A stretch of DNA of 64,000 bases from Gaetbulibacter saemankumensis DSM 17032 (GTDB lineage Bacteria; Bacteroidota; Bacteroidia; Flavobacteriales; Flavobacteriaceae). Position numbers and translations under genes: made by a program. Where the stretch lies: positions 62,001 through 126,000 of the forward strand of contig NZ_AUDV01000006.1 of NCBI RefSeq assembly GCF_000425645.1. Reading direction: 5' to 3'. This document shows, one piece after another, positions 53,927-61,856 of the stretch; positions within the stretch are counted from its first letter, which is position 1, and every line of letters begins with the position of its first letter. Under the pieces are notes generated by a model. It saw only the letters and a list, made by a program, of their open reading frames with translations. It had not been told where the DNA came from and ran no database searches.

Positions 53927-54007
53927 GTAAATCGTGAGTCGAATTCACGTCTCACGTCTCACGTTTCACGCTTCACCTCTCACATTTCACCTCTCACATC
54001 TCACGCC
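53927..54007. repeat. Heptameric arrays, locus 5 (9-unit array with opposed short arm)
   Basis: Nine perfectly phased units, each beginning TCAC, run from 53945 to 54007. Two opposed units (GTAAATC, GTGAGTC) lie at 53927-53940, separated by four bases. The wzm stop codon (54001-54003) is the TCA of the ninth unit and the final Ala codon is also in the unit. The short arm starts 13 bp before the start codon of the four-helix-bundle gene. Confidence 0.95.
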
Positions 54008-54834
54008 CGTTCCACAATCACCGGTATCGACATTCTGTAAAACACCAGTCCTAAAAAGCACAAGGGTAAACAAGCTAGCATAACCCAGACATATGGCATC
54101 GTAAAACCTGATGTCGTACCCAAAACCGTATCTCGTGTCGTTAATATTAATGCCGTTAAGGGATTATAGCTCATAATAGCATGCATCATTCCGGTTTTAG
54201 GAATTGCATACACGACTGGCGTGATATACATCACCAGTTTTAAGCCCATACCAATCATTTTCGCCACATCGTTATACAACATCCCTAAAGGCGTGATAAA
54301 CAAACCAATAGTAACCCCAAACAAAATAAGTCCGAGAATGGCTAAAGGAAATAACAGCATCGACCATTGAAACCCTATACCATACACAAACACAAACACC
54401 AGGAGTAACAAAATTTTAAGACTACTGTCAAACAGTAACTTATAAACACCTGATATAATTAAAGCCTCCTTAGGAAAATTTATTTTACTCATAATACCCC
54501 TGGCACTTTTGGTACTGCTTAGCGGGGCATTAATAGCACCCGTAATAATAGACCAGATTAATGTTCCCGAAAAAGCATACACCGGATAAGGCACTCCGGT
54601 ATCCGATAATTTTATAGTACCCGTGCCGTTTAAAAAAATCCACACAAAAGCGGTAGTTAATGGCATAACAAAAGCCCATAAAAATCCAAAATACGATTGG
54701 CGATACTGCGCCTTAATATCACGCACGGTAAGTTGCCTCGCTAAAAATCGAGAACTATAAATATCTTTTAAACTACTTTTTAAAAGGTTTAAAAAACTTA
54801 AAGTATGTTCTTTCTGGTATACGCGGGTTTCCAA
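54001..54834 (-). CDS. wzm: Polysaccharide ABC exporter permease Wzm
   Basis: A 277-residue ABC-2-type permease with six membrane helices. The N-terminal amphipathic segment FLARQLTVRDIKAQYRQSYFG is characteristic of Wzm/TagG/KpsM proteins. It forms the channel through which Wzt drives undecaprenyl-linked glycan to the periplasm. Its stop codon lies in heptameric array 5. Upstream is the 1.8-kb repeat-filled gap before wzc, so wzm-wzt may be a separate transcription unit. Confidence 0.93.
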   Translation of the reverse strand: METRVYQKEHTLSFLNLLKSSLKDIYSSRFLARQLTVRDIKAQYRQSYFGFLWAFVMPLTTAFVWIFLNGTGTIKLSDTGVPYPVYAFSGTLIWSIITGAINAPLSSTKSARGIMSKINFPKEALIISGVYKLLFDSSLKILLLLVFVFVYGIGFQWSMLLFPLAILGLILFGVTIGLFITPLGMLYNDVAKMIGMGLKLVMYITPVVYAIPKTGMMHAIMSYNPLTALILTTRDTVLGTTSGFTMPYVWVMLACLPLCFLGLVFYRMSIPVIVERA

Positions 54835-54974
54835 GGACGTGTAAAGATTAATGGCATTGTCAAGTAGTAAATATAATTAGCTCAACCCATTCAAAAAAAT
54901 CATTTACATATTAATTCGACAAATAACACCTTCCACCCTACCTTATCACTACATATCACTCACTGCTCACCCAT

Positions 54975-55234
54975 GGCAGCCTGAGCTTAGCCTGTTCTGA
55001 GCTTAGTCGAAGGATCGAAAGATCCCATTGAACCCAAAACCAACCATAAAAAGATGTTTCAGTCGTTATTTACCACAAACCGTATTTGCCTTCTTAATAT
55101 CAAACCTTCTGCATGACACCAATTGTCATTCAGAGCGCTAGCGAAGAATCTCATCAAAATAACCTCTCACTTTTACCCCTTCTCACTATCCTATTAAATA
55201 ACCACACTTCGACAAGCTCAGTGTGACAAACAAC
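54975..55234. repeat. Mosaic of dispersed intergenic repeats
   Basis: Fragments such as CTGAGCTTAGCCTGTTCTGA, TCGAAGGATCGAA, TGTCATTCAGAGCG followed by GCGAAGAATCTCAT, and TTCGACAAGCTCAGTGTGACA. The run from about 54980 to 55160, including a middle part with AAAGATG and CAGTC words and then TGCATGACA, resembles 62.78-62.94 kb in order. This belongs to the 1,789-bp gene-free stretch 54835-56623. Confidence 0.7.
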
Positions 55235-55260
55235 TTCAAATAACGGTTTTAACAAAAGAC

Positions 55261-55527
55261 AAATAGAAACGCAACGCCCCGTCAAAAATCAGAAATAATA
55301 AGTGAAGGAATGGAACTGCGATACGAAGCGTCAAGCATGCAATGCCGAGAACGCATGGTGCTTTAGCAATTTCCTAGTTTTTGACTTGACTTTTTTGGTT
55401 CTTTTTGGGTCAAGCCAAAAATGAACATAACAATCACACCTATCATTCAGAACATAACCTATACTGAACTTGTCGAATTAGCAAAGAATCTCATAAAACC
55501 AAATATTCCAAATCAACTTGTCATCCT
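55261..55527. repeat. Long intergenic repeat, copy A
   Basis: This 267-bp sequence recurs almost unchanged at 55710-55976 (constant offset of 449 bp, only a few mismatches). Its first 170 bp recur again at 56408. It begins with GAAACGCAACGCCCCGTC, contains GGTGCTTTAGCAATTTCCTA and ends its shared core with TTTTTGGGTCAAGCCAAAAA. Self-complementary words (CTTGAC with GTCAAG, TTTTTGG with CCAAAAA) could fold near its right end. No coding potential conserved among copies. Confidence 0.9.
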
Positions 55528-55709
55528 CCCTACCAAACCCATACCAAAGGTATACCAAAGGCATAGATACAGTATAGTAACCTTAAAAAACAGAAAACAA
55601 CAAAAAGTGACAGTTTCAACAAAACAATCCATAATCACTAAAAAAAAGAAGTTTCACCTACAACCACCTTCCGCTTAAAATTCTATATAATCATTTTAAC
55701 CAAAAACAT

Positions 55710-55976
55710 AAATAGAAACGCAACGCCCCGTCAAAAATCAGAAATAATAAGTGAAGGAATGGAACTGCGATACGAAGCGTCAAGCATGAAATTCCGGAAA
55801 CGCATGGTGCTTTAGCAATTTCCTAGTTTTTGACTTGACTTTTTTGGTTCTTTTTGGGTCAAGCCAAAAACGAACATAACAATCACACCTATCATTCAGA
55901 ACATAACCTATACTGAACTTGTCGAATTAGCAAAGAATCTCATAAAACCAAATATTCGAAATCAACTTGTCATCCT
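55710..55976. repeat. Long intergenic repeat, copy B
   Basis: A direct repeat of copy A over 267 bp. It continues into a dispersed fragment reading CATCCTGAGCTCAGCCTGTT and then TGTCGAAGAATCGAAGGATC (to about 56020). The 182 bp between copies A and B contain only a short unsupported open frame. Confidence 0.9.
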
Positions 55977-56035
55977 GAGCTCAGCCTGTTCTGAACTTGT
56001 CGAAGAATCGAAGGATCTCATCAAATTCTTTGGTT

Positions 56036-56350
56036 CGTTTCTTTTGGACAAGCAACTGCAAAGCACATCATGAGCTCCTTAATCTATTATAACATTTGCG
56101 AATAAAAGGGCTATTTACTTTTTTGCATTACCAAAAAAAGTAACAAAAAACGCTAGGCTTACGAAACTGTATCTAAATTTATCGCTTGCTTCCTAAATTT
56201 TAGAAACTCGCTTTAAATTTACAATACCTAAAACATTTAGAAATGCCTTACAAACTATATTATCATTAAAAAATACGTTTGCTCAAACAGCCTAAAATTT
56301 TACGGAAACTGCACTTCAAATTTTACGATACACTTTCGATAGGCCGTTTA
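56036..56350. repeat. Probable second class of intergenic repeat
   Basis: The stretch contains TTTACTTTTTTGCATTACC followed by CAAAAAAAGTAACAAAAAACG and GCTAGGCTTACGAAACTG. I associate these with a non-coding element dispersed in flavobacterial genomes. It occurs once in the window, so repetition cannot be shown here; the assignment rests on memory and is tentative. No gene is visible. Confidence 0.35.
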
Positions 56351-56407
56351 GCTTCAATTAAAGATTTTGGATTCTATATTATTAATCTTTACAACAAACG
56401 TGAATGG

Positions 56408-56614
56408 GAACGCAACGCCCCGTCAAAAATCAAAAAATTATAAGTGAAGGAATGGAACTGCGATGCGAAGCGTCAAACATGAAATTCCGGGAACGCATGG
56501 TGCTTTAGCAATTTCCTACTTTTTGACTTGACTTTTTTGGTTCTTTTTGGGTCAAGCCAAAAATTAACATAACAACCACACCTGTCATTCAGAGTGCAAG
56601 CAAAGAATCTCATT
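56408..56614. repeat. Long intergenic repeat, copy C
   Basis: The core of copies A and B (GAACGCAACGCCCCGTC to TTTTTGGGTCAAGCCAAAAA) is repeated in the same orientation with slightly more mismatches. A shortened version of the following segment (CATTCAGAGTGCAAGCAAAG) ends a few bases before the wzc stop codon at 56624. Confidence 0.88.
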
Positions 56615-56623
56615 AAAAAACAA

Positions 56624-59077
56624 TCAGGAATGCTTCTTCCCAAAAACCCGCTTCAACCTACCAAAAAAACCGTGCTTCTTCTCACCAGCACGCTCATGAT
56701 ACCCATTCCCATAAGTACCATAGCCATAACCGTAGCCATAACCATATTTAGAAGATTGATCATAGAAATTATAAAGCAAACTAATATTCTTAATTTCACC
56801 CTTTTTATACCTATCGTTAATTAACTTAAGCATATCCTTCTTGGTGTAATCCTGTCGCAAGACATACAAGGTAGCATCAACATAACGCGTAAGTTCCAAA
56901 GCATCAGATACTAAACCTATTGGTGGTGTGTCCAGAATAACATAATCGTAATGGGTTTTAAGTTCCTGCATTAAAGACTCGACATAATCACCAATTAATA
57001 ATTCCGACGGATTAGGCGGCACAGCGCCAGACGTAATAACATCGAGATGATCGATACTTGTTTTTTGCACAATAGCATCAAAAGAAGCCTGACCAATTAA
57101 ATAATTAACCGCACCAATATCATTGGCTATTTCAAAATCGTCAAATATTTTAGGTTTACGCAAATCTAATCCCACCAACACCGTTTTTTTTCCACTCAAC
57201 GCAAACACAGACGCCAGGTTAATGGAACAAAAGGTTTTCCCTTCACCACTTATCGAAGACGTAACCATAACCGTTTTAGAACCAGAAACATCTTGTTTTC
57301 TATAAATAAACTGCAAGCTGGTACGAATAGCTCGGAAGGCTTCAGCAACAGCTGAATTCGACTTATTTAAAACAACCAAATTACTATCAAATCGGCTCCT
57401 TCCTACCACACCTAATAGTGGTATGGAGGTTAAGGCTTCAAGATCTACCGGACTATGAACCTTTCTATCGAAAAAAGTTATAACAAAAGCAACCAAAAGA
57501 ATAGGTATAAAAGCAGCTACAACGGCAAACACATACCGTATCCCCAGATTAACCACCCTCGGACCTTGTCCGATATCTTTAGCAGGCTCTATCAATACAA
57601 TATCAGAAATATTAGAAGCCTTTATCAAATCGGCTTCACCACGCTTCGCTAAATATAAATTGTAAGTGTTTTGACTTAGCAAATACGCGCGTTCAATTCC
57701 CTGAAGCTCTTGTTGATGTTTAGGAATTACCGAAAACTCGCGTTCCAAATTAGAAATATTATTTTTTAATGCCTGTATTTGAAATTTAATATTGGCCTTA
57801 TTGGAAGAAACACTCTCATAGATAACCTGTTTCAGCCCTTCAATTTGCCGGTCTAAATCATCAAAAACGGCAGCATCTTTACGCACAGAATATTCTAACT
57901 TCGACTTCTCTCCAGATAATGCTATAATTTGAGAAATGGCGCCTGTAATATTCGAATCTGAAATCCCCTGAACCGCCGGTGCAGGAAAATTGGTAAAATC
58001 TTTACTGGTCTCTAGATAGTTTTTCAATAAATCATAATAGAACAAAGACTCTTCTAAAACAAGTTTCTCTTCTTCATACTGGGTAATTCTATTTACAAGC
58101 ACATGACTTTCACTACCTAAATCTAATATTTTGTTCTGCTGTTTAAACCTATTTAAAGAATCTGCCTTCTCACCTAACTCTGCCTTTACTCTCGACAATT
58201 GTTTATCAATAAAATCGATGGTATTAATAGCATATTGGTTTTTACGTTGTAATAAATCACGATCAAGAATAGCAATACTGGCATTGAGATAATCCACAAT
58301 TTTAGCTTTATTCCTGTAGGTTAAACGAAGGGTTAATAACGGGCTCCCACCTTCGTTAACTACCGAAAATCGTTTTACAAACTGAGTCACAGTAACATTA
58401 TAATTAGTGTACTCTATATAAAACGACTTACCTGATAAATTAAACGACTTGTCATTTCTAACAATACGCCCCTTAAGCACATCAAGATCGATATAATCAT
58501 CAAAGTGATAAGTTTGTTTTAACTGGGGCCGAGTTATAAGTAGAGTCTTAATCTCTTTGCTTTCAAAATTCTGCACCGATACGGCTCCAGTGTCTCCAAA
58601 ATCGTAAGACAACTCAAACTGTTCATCGTCAATAAAAGTAATTTTAATAGGATAACCTGTAACCTGAAACGCCTCAGGATTACTTTCAAAAGCAAATGGA
58701 ACGGCCTTATAAATGTCCTTCTTATGAAAACGGCCCTGTTGCAAATAACTAAAATACAGTTCAAGACTATCTACAACCTTTTCATGATGTTTTCTGGATT
58801 TTAAATTAAGTAAAACATCCTGTACCTTCCCCGAAACACCGCCGTAATTAAAGATTAGACTAGTATTTGGCGTAAACAAGGGGTTTCTATCATTTTGTAC
58901 AGAAATAGAAGCATCTAAAGTATATGGGAATTCCTTTCTAATATTTTGCTGATACACCACATAAACACCGATAATTAAAGCTAGTAAAAACCACTTCCAG
59001 TAACTTAAAGCCCTGAACAAAAAAGCCTTAAAATCGAAATTTAAAGTATACTGTGGGGAGGTATAATCGTCTGTCAT
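56624..59077 (-). CDS. wzc: Polysaccharide co-polymerase/tyrosine autokinase Wzc
   Basis: An 817-residue inner-membrane protein: first membrane helix at about 25-43, periplasmic Wzz domain with long coiled coils (about 250-480), second helix at about 508-530. A cytoplasmic BY-kinase follows with Walker A VTSSISGEGKTFCSINLA, A' VLVGLDLRKPK and B YDYVILDTPPIG. The tail carries the regulatory tyrosine cluster as a GYGYGYGYG run (about 776-786) and then a basic KKHGFFGRLKRVFGKK end. It controls chain length and export together with Wza, whose gene is 3 bp upstream. No cognate Wzb phosphatase gene is in the window. Confidence 0.94.
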   Translation of the reverse strand: MTDDYTSPQYTLNFDFKAFLFRALSYWKWFLLALIIGVYVVYQQNIRKEFPYTLDASISVQNDRNPLFTPNTSLIFNYGGVSGKVQDVLLNLKSRKHHEKVVDSLELYFSYLQQGRFHKKDIYKAVPFAFESNPEAFQVTGYPIKITFIDDEQFELSYDFGDTGAVSVQNFESKEIKTLLITRPQLKQTYHFDDYIDLDVLKGRIVRNDKSFNLSGKSFYIEYTNYNVTVTQFVKRFSVVNEGGSPLLTLRLTYRNKAKIVDYLNASIAILDRDLLQRKNQYAINTIDFIDKQLSRVKAELGEKADSLNRFKQQNKILDLGSESHVLVNRITQYEEEKLVLEESLFYYDLLKNYLETSKDFTNFPAPAVQGISDSNITGAISQIIALSGEKSKLEYSVRKDAAVFDDLDRQIEGLKQVIYESVSSNKANIKFQIQALKNNISNLEREFSVIPKHQQELQGIERAYLLSQNTYNLYLAKRGEADLIKASNISDIVLIEPAKDIGQGPRVVNLGIRYVFAVVAAFIPILLVAFVITFFDRKVHSPVDLEALTSIPLLGVVGRSRFDSNLVVLNKSNSAVAEAFRAIRTSLQFIYRKQDVSGSKTVMVTSSISGEGKTFCSINLASVFALSGKKTVLVGLDLRKPKIFDDFEIANDIGAVNYLIGQASFDAIVQKTSIDHLDVITSGAVPPNPSELLIGDYVESLMQELKTHYDYVILDTPPIGLVSDALELTRYVDATLYVLRQDYTKKDMLKLINDRYKKGEIKNISLLYNFYDQSSKYGYGYGYGYGTYGNGYHERAGEKKHGFFGRLKRVFGKKHS

Positions 59078-59080
59078 GGC

Positions 59081-59881
59081 TTATAAACTACGTATTATAA
59101 AATAAGTACTCACTAAAATAGAAAATACACTTACCAAGGTCGTTAAATTTTGAACGGCCGTCTGTCCGCCTCCTAAAGCCTTGCGCTTTAAAGGCTTCAC
59201 CATAATGATGTCGTTAGGTTGAATATAATAGAATTCAGAGGCCATCGCATTTTTATCGGTTAAATCGATATGATGAATTTTTTGCCCCTGTGGATACTGC
59301 CGTATAATCATCACATCACGACGGTCCCCGGTTACCTTGATATCACCCGCATTGGCAATAGCCTCCAGAATGTTTACACGATCTCTGTAAATCACATGAT
59401 TACCGGCTTTCATTTCACCTAAAGTAGTATACTTTAACCCAGCTAGTTTAACCGTTACAAATAACTGAGCCGTTTCCTTAAAATACTGTGCCAACAATTC
59501 TTTTTTAACCATAGCCTCTATTTCCTCAACCGTATAGCCTAACACATTTAATTCTCCTAGAATTGGAAATTTAATATTGCCATGTAAATCCACCGTAAAC
59601 CCTTTAAAATAGAGAGCTTGTTCTGAACCCCGACCTTCATTATTTGAGGAATTAGATGTGGGATTAAAAATAGCCACCAATTCTTCGTCTAACGCTTTCA
59701 CATTAATCTGAAGGATATCGTTTACCTGAACACGATAAGGCTTAGCAAGAGCCTGTATTTGCAAGGAATCATTAAGAACCGTTCCCTTATCCTGCAGGTA
59801 TACCACATCTTTATTCGTTATGCAGGAGGTCATAAGCGTCGCAACAACCAAACAAAAAATCAGGAACCCGTATTTTACCAT
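59081..59881 (-). CDS. wza: Polysaccharide export outer-membrane lipoprotein Wza
   Basis: With the start at 59881 the protein has 266 residues and a lipoprotein signal (MVKYGFLIFCLVVATLMTSC). The polysaccharide export domain follows (KPYRVQVNDILQINVKALDE), then SLBB-type segments (FTVDLHGNIKFPILGELNV), and a C-terminal hydrophobic helix (LTTLVSVFSILVSTYFII) at the outer membrane. The upstream extension of the frame to 59971 contains the -7 promoter element and is unlikely to be translated. It is the first gene of the polysaccharide locus and is followed by wzc. Confidence 0.92.
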   Translation of the reverse strand: MVKYGFLIFCLVVATLMTSCITNKDVVYLQDKGTVLNDSLQIQALAKPYRVQVNDILQINVKALDEELVAIFNPTSNSSNNEGRGSEQALYFKGFTVDLHGNIKFPILGELNVLGYTVEEIEAMVKKELLAQYFKETAQLFVTVKLAGLKYTTLGEMKAGNHVIYRDRVNILEAIANAGDIKVTGDRRDVMIIRQYPQGQKIHHIDLTDKNAMASEFYYIQPNDIIMVKPLKRKALGGGQTAVQNLTTLVSVFSILVSTYFIIRSL

Positions 59882-59900
59882 AGTAAGATTTGCTTTATCA

Positions 59901-59908
59901 CAAATATA
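59901..59908 (-). promoter_or_regulatory. Promoter -7 element of the polysaccharide locus (wza)
   Basis: TATATTTG on the minus strand matches TAnnTTTG exactly and ends 19 bp before the wza ATG at 59881. A T-rich -33 region (TTTTATTG) lies upstream, but its spacing is not ideal. It is the only convincing promoter I find at the start of the locus. Confidence 0.5.
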
Positions 59909-59978
59909 ACTTTTAGCCCGGAACAATAAAACTAATACCCATATTTTCACTTTTTTATCTTTTATTTGCAAAAAACTA

Positions 59979-61847
59979 GTGCTTTTGAACTATTTAAATG
60001 TTGAAAATATAGCAAAATCCTATGGAGAACTTACCCTCTTCAAGGATATCTCTTTTAGTGTCCATAAAGATCAGAAAATAGCTTTTGTCGCTAAAAATGG
60101 TACAGGTAAAACCTCCATTTTAAACATTATTTCAGGTGAAGATACGCCCGATGCGGGTAACGTTACCTACCGAAAAGACATCACGGTTTCTTTTCTGTCT
60201 CAGGACCCTAAATTCGACAACAATCTTACGGTAGAACAAACCATTTTTGCCAGCGACAACGACATCCTTAAAGTCATTGAGGCCTACGAAAAAGCACTCG
60301 AAAACCCCGAAGACACCGAAGCCTACCAAAAGGCCTTCGAACAGATGGAATTACACCAGGCCTGGGATTTCGAAACCTTATACAAGCAAATCCTCTTTAA
60401 ATTAAAGCTTGAAAATCTGGACCAGAAAGTAAGTACCCTCTCTGGAGGACAAAAAAAACGTTTGGCACTGGCCAATGCCTTAATTAATAAACCAGATCTG
60501 TTAATTCTCGACGAACCTACCAACCACCTCGATTTAGAAATGATTGAATGGCTGGAAGCCTTCTTTGCAAAAGAAAACATCACCTTGTTTATGGTCACCC
60601 ACGACCGTTATTTCCTGGAGCGCGTCTGTAATGAAATTATCGAACTCGATGAAGGCGAAATGCACAGTTACAAAGGCAACTACTCCTACTACCTCGAAAA
60701 GCGTGAAGCTCGTATTGAACGTACCGAAGTAGAAACCGGAAAAGCCAAACAGCTCTTTAAAAAGGAACTGGAATGGATGCGACGCCAGCCCAAGGCGCGT
60801 ACCACCAAATCTAAATCACGCATAGACGATTTTCAGGATATTAAACACCGTGCCCACCAGCGTAGAAACGACCATCAGGTACAGCTGGAATTGAATATGG
60901 AACGCCTGGGCAGCAAAATTCTGGAATTCCATAAAGTATCTAAAGCCTATAAAGACAAGGTCATCTTAGATAAATTCGATTACAATTTCCAGAAAAGCGA
61001 GCGTATAGGCATTATTGGTAAAAACGGTACCGGAAAAACCACCTTTTTAAATATACTCACCCAGAGTGACCAACCTGATTCGGGTAAAGTGATTATTGGA
61101 GACACGGTTAAATTTGGGTATTACACACAGAAAGGCATTACCGTAAAGCCAGACCAGAAAGTTATTGATGTTATTAGGGAATTTGGCGATTACATACCCC
61201 TGAAAAAAGGCAGACAAATCAGTGCGCAGCAGTTACTGGAGCGATTCTTATTCAGCAGGAAAAAGCAGTACGACTTTGTTGAAAAACTGAGTGGTGGCGA
61301 ACGCAAACGCTTATACCTGTGTACGGTGCTTATTCAGAACCCGAACTTTTTAATCCTCGATGAGCCTACCAACGATTTAGACATTGTAACCCTAAACGTA
61401 CTGGAAAGTTTTCTATTAGACTTCCCGGGCTGTGTCATAGTGGTATCGCACGACCGCTACTTCATGGATAAGATTGTCGACCATTTATTTATTTTTAAAG
61501 GCGAAGGTGTTATTGAAGACTTCCCGGGAAACTATACCGATTACCGCGTTTATGAAGACAGTCAGCCAGTCGTTTCAGCAACCACCGAAAACAAGAAAGA
61601 CAAATCGTCCTGGAAACAAAACGAGGCCAGTAAACTGAGTTTTAATGAAGAAAAAGAACTCAAAAATATTGAGAGTAAACTCAACTCTTTAGCCTACGAC
61701 AAGAAAGAGATGGAAGCGAAGTTTAACAATCCCGATTTAACTCAGGATGAGATTAACGAGCTCTCATTAAAATTACAGGCTATTATAGACGACATTGAAG
61801 CTAAAGAAGAACGCTGGTTCGAACTCTCATCGAAACTGGAAGAATAA
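59979..61847 (+). CDS. ABC-F family ATPase (Uup/YheS-like)
   Basis: A protein of about 620 residues with two ABC domains and no membrane segments. Domain 1 has VAKNGTGKTSILNI, LSGGQKKRLALANAL and LLILDEPTNHLDLEMIEWL. Domain 2 has IGKNGTGKTTFLNIL, LSGGERKRLYLC and LILDEPTNDLDIVTLNVL. A linker (ELEWMRRQPKARTTKSKSR) and a C-terminal coiled coil (about 545-622) complete the Uup-like architecture. ABC-F proteins act on ribosomes. No ATG is available; GTG at 59979 or, more family-like, TTG at 59985 (NYLNVENIAKSYGE) starts the protein. Confidence 0.92.
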   Translation: MLLNYLNVENIAKSYGELTLFKDISFSVHKDQKIAFVAKNGTGKTSILNIISGEDTPDAGNVTYRKDITVSFLSQDPKFDNNLTVEQTIFASDNDILKVIEAYEKALENPEDTEAYQKAFEQMELHQAWDFETLYKQILFKLKLENLDQKVSTLSGGQKKRLALANALINKPDLLILDEPTNHLDLEMIEWLEAFFAKENITLFMVTHDRYFLERVCNEIIELDEGEMHSYKGNYSYYLEKREARIERTEVETGKAKQLFKKELEWMRRQPKARTTKSKSRIDDFQDIKHRAHQRRNDHQVQLELNMERLGSKILEFHKVSKAYKDKVILDKFDYNFQKSERIGIIGKNGTGKTTFLNILTQSDQPDSGKVIIGDTVKFGYYTQKGITVKPDQKVIDVIREFGDYIPLKKGRQISAQQLLERFLFSRKKQYDFVEKLSGGERKRLYLCTVLIQNPNFLILDEPTNDLDIVTLNVLESFLLDFPGCVIVVSHDRYFMDKIVDHLFIFKGEGVIEDFPGNYTDYRVYEDSQPVVSATTENKKDKSSWKQNEASKLSFNEEKELKNIESKLNSLAYDKKEMEAKFNNPDLTQDEINELSLKLQAIIDDIEAKEERWFELSSKLEE

Positions 61848-61856
61848 AAGTCTTGC

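Noticed and set aside
53472-54007. Heptameric arrays as CRISPR or simple microsatellites
   Set aside because: Units are 7 bp with no spacers, so this is no CRISPR array. The fixed TCAC plus variable three bases, kept in phase over 15 units, is not a plain slipped microsatellite either.
55421-55678. Plus-strand open frame of 85 codons in the wzm-wzc gap
   Set aside because: It starts in long repeat copy A and runs into unrelated AT-rich sequence. The corresponding frame is not kept as a gene in copies B and C, and no family is recognisable.
54835-56623. Insertion sequence in the wzm-wzc gap
   Set aside because: No transposase-like frame, terminal inverted repeats or target duplication could be seen; the repeats are non-coding.
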